A stretch of DNA of 9,377 nt, from contig JAFTXB010000266.1 in the NCBI GenBank assembly GCA_017461825.1, forward strand, positions 1 through 9,377. The letters are read 5' to 3'. Every line of letters begins with the position of its first letter. The first letter of the stretch is position 1. The position numbers and the translations under genes were made by a program. Positions 7,308-9,377 of this stretch are shown piece after piece. The DNA comes from Clostridia bacterium (lineage in GTDB: Bacteria > Bacillota > Clostridia > Oscillospirales > CAG-272). Under the pieces are notes generated by a model. That model did not search any database, had not been told where the DNA came from, and saw only the letters and a list, made by a program, of their open reading frames with translations.

Positions 7308-8141
7308 TCATGATTTCATGAGTAAGGTTGTAATTGGAGTCCCTTCAAAAATTTCTTTTGCATTGCGTGCGAAATCCTCGCAGGTCAAATCACGGGAACG
7401 CGGAAGCTTGTCATTATGGAATCCCAACTCGTAAAGCCATACACCGTCATAGCCCACACTCTGAAGTGTATGATATAACAGTCCCCAATCCACAAATCCT
7501 TCTCCGGGAAGCCAGTGCTTTTCATCGACAAAGTCATAATCGGAAATATGGGTTGTAACGATTTTTTCTTTCAACGAACATATGAAATCCACATAGGATT
7601 CTTTCAGCAGGTGATTGGTGTCAAAGCAGACACGCAGAGCGGGATGAGCAGAAATCAGCTCTAATAACTCCTCAGAATTCTTTCCGAGGCAGGTTCGGGG
7701 AAGATTTTCCACGCAGATCACCGCCCCTTTTTTGCTTGCAAAATCCGCAAGTGTTCGTAGGGATTGCCGTGCGCGTTTTAGATGCGCCGAACGATCTTCA
7801 TCTTTAATCGGCTCACCGCTTGGATGGATAACAAAGTTCTTAATCCCTACCGATACGCCTTGCTCAATCAAATCGCAGAACAGCTTTACGGTAGCGTCTG
7901 CGTTTTCGGCATCTGAAATACTGATAAAGTTCATATTGTCGTCCCAAAACGGAAGATGATAAGACCACAAATCAATCCCATACTGCTTTGCCCACGCGGC
8001 AAACTGCGGAAGATTGTCATACTCCAAATGTTTTGTGCTACTATGAGAGATCTCTATCGCAAAAAAACCTGCATTTTTTAGGTTTTGAAACATTTCCTCT
8101 GTTGCAAGATATGATACCACGGAAAGACCAATTTTGTACAT
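7308..8141 (-). CDS. Sugar (phosphate) isomerase/epimerase, xylose-isomerase-like TIM barrel (277 aa)
   Basis: A member of the AP-endonuclease-2/xylose-isomerase-like TIM-barrel superfamily. These enzymes use a divalent metal to isomerise or epimerise sugars, inosose or sugar phosphates. Visible ligands and motifs are His106 (VIHPSGEP), Glu145 (CVENLP), Asp174 and His177 (FDTNH), His198 (THISD), HWLPGEGFVDW (209-219) and Glu238 (YELGF). Length is normal for the family, and it has no signal peptide. The ATG at 8141 has AGGAGA a few bases upstream and a clear promoter about 80 bases before it, making it the first gene of a three-gene set with the metallophosphoesterase and glycoside hydrolase. 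The exact substrate cannot be read from sequence; endonuclease activity is less likely given the sugar-gene context. Confidence 0.87.
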   Translation of the reverse strand: MYKIGLSVVSYLATEEMFQNLKNAGFFAIEISHSSTKHLEYDNLPQFAAWAKQYGIDLWSYHLPFWDDNMNFISISDAENADATVKLFCDLIEQGVSVGIKNFVIHPSGEPIKDEDRSAHLKRARQSLRTLADFASKKGAVICVENLPRTCLGKNSEELLELISAHPALRVCFDTNHLLKESYVDFICSLKEKIVTTHISDYDFVDEKHWLPGEGFVDWGLLYHTLQSVGYDGVWLYELGFHNDKLPRSRDLTCEDFARNAKEIFEGTPITTLLMKS

Positions 8142-8221
8142 AGCATTCTCCTGTTAAAAACATATTATCTTTTCGAAAGAATTTTTGATTTTTCAATCAC
8201 ACCACTAACTTTTTACTATAT

Positions 8222-8251
8222 ATTATAAAATTTCTTTGCATTTTTTGTCCA
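8222..8251 (-). promoter_or_regulatory. Sigma-A-type promoter for the isomerase-phosphoesterase-hydrolase genes
   Basis: On the minus strand TGGACA (8251-8246, 5 of 6 consensus) and TATAAT (8227-8222) are separated by 18 bases. The predicted start of transcription gives a leader of about 70 bases before the isomerase ATG. The surrounding 8142-8330 stretch is AT-rich and holds no gene. It contains a repeated ACTATT hexamer (two copies near 8254-8276) that could be part of an operator; this is weak. A second TATAAT lies at about 8292-8297, with no convincing -35. Confidence 0.7.
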
Positions 8252-8384
8252 CTACTATTTCACTAAATACTATTGTTTTTTTACTGTTTTGATTATACAA
8301 CCAATCTCTCATAGTAGAAAAAAGGAAGTATTTGGATTGTTCAAAATCCTTAAACACTTCTATTCCTGTTAATGTCGAATCAAA

Positions 8385-8513
8385 TCAGTATCTTGACAAA
8401 CTCCCCATTAAAAAGCACCACATCACCGCCGCCACACAAACAATCAAAATGATCACCACCGCGATCCACCCACCCGCGATGATGAGGGCGATTGCTTTTT
8501 TGGAAATGGCAAT
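8385..8513 (-). CDS. Possible small membrane peptide (42 aa) with non-standard ATT start
   Basis: Starting at ATT (8513), the frame encodes 42 residues: a short SKKA basic front, a long hydrophobic stretch (about residues 7-37, including GGWIAVVIILIVC) and a GSLSRY end, stopping at TGA 8385. A GAGGGGG sequence ends 4 bases before the ATT, as expected for a ribosome site. In-frame TGA at 8525-8523 blocks any upstream extension, and no ATG or GTG lies ahead of the hydrophobic stretch. The clean single transmembrane pattern, positive-inside front and ribosome site argue for a gene. The rare ATT start argues for caution: it may be a decayed ATG or the remnant of a longer gene. I do not recognise it. 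It lies between mobC and the sugar operon promoter. Confidence 0.35.
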   Translation of the reverse strand: MAISKKAIALIIAGGWIAVVIILIVCVAAVMWCFLMGSLSRY

Positions 8514-8524
8514 CGTGCCCCCTC

Positions 8525-8549
8525 ACTTCAGCGCAACTTGCGCCGAAGT
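8525..8549. repeat. 25-base imperfect palindrome downstream of mobC
   Basis: The minus strand reads ACTTCGGCGCAA-G-TTGCGCTGAAGT: 12-base arms with a single mismatch that is a G-U pair in RNA. It is preceded, not followed, by seven T's on the minus strand and ends just before the GAGGGGG site of the putative membrane peptide. It could be a leader hairpin or a site left at the junction of the mobile fragment; it does not have the layout of a normal minus-strand terminator. Confidence 0.55.
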
Positions 8550-8610
8550 AAAAAAATCTTTTTGCACATTTGCGAACGCCGTTGAAAGATGATAGTCCCT
8601 TGAATGCACC

Positions 8611-8919
8611 TCAACAGAAAGACTCTGTAAACACCCGATCCATGTGTCGGATCATGTCAATCGTTTCCTGCAACATGATTTCATCGACGTAATCAAGCGT
8701 TCTTGCTTTGATGAGAAGCTGATGAACGTTATTCCCCATGCGGCGCATTTCACGCAGGATCTCACCGTACTCTGCAGGCGGTCTTTGTCGGATGGTCGTT
8801 CCGCACAAAGCCTTGCGAATAAATTCTTCACGGGACAGCACGGTAGCTTTTGCCAATGCGGTCACTCGGTCAAACTCTTCTTTGTCAAGTCGTAATAAGA
8901 TTGCTTTTTTCTCTTTCAT
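8611..8919 (-). CDS. mobC: MobC-like plasmid mobilization relaxosome protein (102 aa)
   Basis: An accessory relaxosome protein that binds at the origin of transfer and helps the relaxase open the strands. Residues about 4-40 form a ribbon-helix-helix DNA-binding region (AILLRLDKEEFDRVTALAK, then a helix ending FIRKAL). Residues 57-72 carry the MobC signature RRMGNNVHQLLIKA, followed by an amphipathic C-terminal helix. Length is typical. No good ribosome site precedes the ATG (CCCAAAAAACAGAATG), so translation may be weak or coupled. In Firmicutes elements a MOBP relaxase normally follows mobC immediately; here the next 470 bases hold no relaxase, so the locus appears truncated. The hairpin-rich stretch upstream fits an oriT. 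Confidence 0.82.
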   Translation of the reverse strand: MKEKKAILLRLDKEEFDRVTALAKATVLSREEFIRKALCGTTIRQRPPAEYGEILREMRRMGNNVHQLLIKARTLDYVDEIMLQETIDMIRHMDRVFTESFC

Positions 8920-8943
8920 TCTGTTTTTTGGGCGGTGGGAGTT

Positions 8944-9022
8944 TTAGGGGTGCTATCATCCCCTAACAAGCGAATTGTGCTATCACAATTCAGTGCTTGT
9001 TAAGACTGATGGACAGTTGTCC
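8944..9022. other. Candidate origin of transfer (oriT): structured region upstream of mobC
   Basis: Three inverted repeats are clustered here. TTAGGGG (8944-8950) pairs with CCCCTAA (8960-8966) around a 9-base loop. TAACAAGC-GAATTGTG (8964-8979) pairs with CACAATTC (8984-8991) and GCTTGTTA (8995-9002), giving a 16-bp stem with a CTAT loop and a 3-base bulge. GGACA/TGTCC (9011-9022) is a small palindrome. The first two hairpins share TAA, so they compete. The 9-base word GTGCTATCA occurs in both (8950-8958 and 8977-8985), as iterated relaxosome sites often do. Position directly upstream of mobC supports oriT; the nick site cannot be assigned by eye. Confidence 0.5.
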
Positions 9023-9131
9023 CCACCATTTTTCTCCTTTCGTTTTTCTGAATTGAAGCCCCTTTTTCAGCTTCCGTTTGTACTTTCTGAACCTTGAGAA
9101 TGACCTCTGCAAGGCAATTTTTACTTACTCA

Positions 9132-9248
9132 TCAGCCGAACGATCCTCCCGACCGTTCGGCTTTTTTGTTTTTTGCCTTCTTCGCAACTGTGTTTTTGGG
9201 TTTGATAAGGGTAAAAAACGCGTTTGGATCACCTGTAAACCACCTCAC
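9132..9248 (-). CDS. Small lysine-rich ORF (38 aa) overlapping the end of the upstream gene; uncertain
   Basis: From GTG at 9248 the frame gives MRWFTGDPNAFFTLIKP followed by a Lys/Ala-rich tail and SGGSFG, stopping at TGA 9134-9132. A GAGGAAG site lies 9 bases before the GTG. The ORF overlaps the last 20 bases of the preceding gene, as translationally coupled genes do. Against it: it is short, has no family I recognise, and its 3' end coincides with a hairpin plus T-run that looks like a plus-strand terminator. It is probably a small accessory gene of the mobile element, or chance. Confidence 0.35.
   Translation of the reverse strand: MRWFTGDPNAFFTLIKPKNTVAKKAKNKKAERSGGSFG
9135..9167 (+). 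terminator. Intrinsic-terminator-like hairpin on the plus strand
   Basis: GCCGAACG (9135-9142) and CGTTCGGC (9154-9161) form a perfect 8-bp GC-rich stem with an 11-base loop, followed by TTTTTTG and more T's. This is the textbook layout for plus-strand termination, yet no convincing plus-strand gene ends here. It may end a short untranslated or antisense RNA, block read-through into the element, or be a by-product of coding sequence on the minus strand. Confidence 0.5.
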
Positions 9249-9377
9249 AAAGCACAACTTCCTCTGCACTTTCTTTGGCTTGGTTCATCTTCTGCACCCA
9301 TAAAAGCGGATCCCTCGCCTTTAATTCCTCGGTAATCCTTTGCTCTTTTACTGCCCGAGAAAGAATATTTGCCAGCA
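9229..9377 (-). CDS. 3' end of an unidentified gene of the mobile element (partial, 48 aa visible)
   Basis: The window edge cuts this gene; only the C-terminal 48 residues before TGA 9231-9229 are seen. They are rich in charged and helix-forming residues (for example AVKEQRITEELKARDP and MNQAKESAEEVV), with normal amino-acid composition for a real protein. The frame is open to the edge while a second frame stops at once. I do not recognise the family. Its place upstream of the oriT-like region and mobC on the same strand suggests an accessory gene of a plasmid or integrative element. Confidence 0.55.
   Translation of the reverse strand, partial: LANILSRAVKEQRITEELKARDPLLWVQKMNQAKESAEEVVLCEVVYR

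Noticed and set aside
8332..8592. 86-codon plus-strand frame downstream of mobC
   Set aside because: It has no ribosome site, and its Met/Ile/Thr-rich product is the reverse of the hydrophobic minus-strand frame.
8370..8610. Frame continuing in phase past the mobC stop (about 80 codons)
   Set aside because: It has no start with a ribosome site, and its His/Gly/Arg-rich product looks like a shadow of the hydrophobic frame; it could be read as a relaxase remnant, but I see no relaxase motif.
9023..9135. Basic minus-strand frames ending near 9005-8990, and a 9-codon ORF at 9029 with a good AAAGGAG site
   Set aside because: Two overlapping frames look partly protein-like, but neither has both a standard start and a ribosome site at useful length; the 9-codon ORF is too short to call without expression data.
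9078..9335. 85-codon plus-strand frame at the right end
   Set aside because: It runs through the terminator-like hairpin and is antisense to the more protein-like partial frame at 9229-9377.
1..9377. CRISPR array, tRNA, rRNA, insertion-sequence ends
   Set aside because: No regularly spaced identical repeats, cloverleaf, rRNA sequence or transposase was seen on either strand; the protein repeats in 268-5051 are degenerate coding repeats.

Overview
The window looks like chromosomal DNA of a low-to-moderate GC Gram-positive anaerobe, most likely an uncultured gut Clostridia. Strong AGGAGG-type ribosome sites, sigma-A-like promoters, secreted GLUG/beta-helix-like proteins and a Firmicutes-style MobC gene all point that way. 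This assignment is inference; no rRNA or marker gene is present. All genes I accept read on the minus strand, so the window is best read from right to left.

Right end (about 9377-8385): a fragment of a mobilizable or conjugative element. It holds the 3' end of an unidentified ORF, an overlapping small lysine-rich ORF, a structured non-coding stretch with two strong hairpins that looks like an origin of transfer, and a mobC relaxosome gene. The relaxase gene normally found after mobC is absent. In its place there is a short stretch with an imperfect palindrome and a possible 42-residue membrane peptide, then AT-rich DNA.

Middle (8251-5202): a promoter (TGGACA-18-TATAAT) drives a compact three-gene set: a xylose-isomerase-like TIM-barrel sugar isomerase/epimerase, a cytoplasmic calcineurin-like metallophosphoesterase and an (alpha/alpha)6-barrel glycoside hydrolase of the GH63/GH37 type. 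Spacings are 63 and 51 bases. Together they suggest intracellular processing of a glycoside or phosphorylated sugar; the substrate cannot be read from the sequence.

Left (5158-114): a second promoter (TAGACG-18-TATAAT with extended -10) precedes two related secreted proteins of 996 and 555 residues. They share an almost identical signal peptide, GLUG-like beta-helix repeats, a conserved linker and a C-terminal beta-rich domain. The larger one is extended by a further domain and a complete ComEC-type metallo-beta-lactamase-fold hydrolase. A 43-residue acidic peptide gene with a perfect AGGAGG site follows 22 bases after the smaller gene. This secreted-protein/peptide group is the most unusual part of the window.
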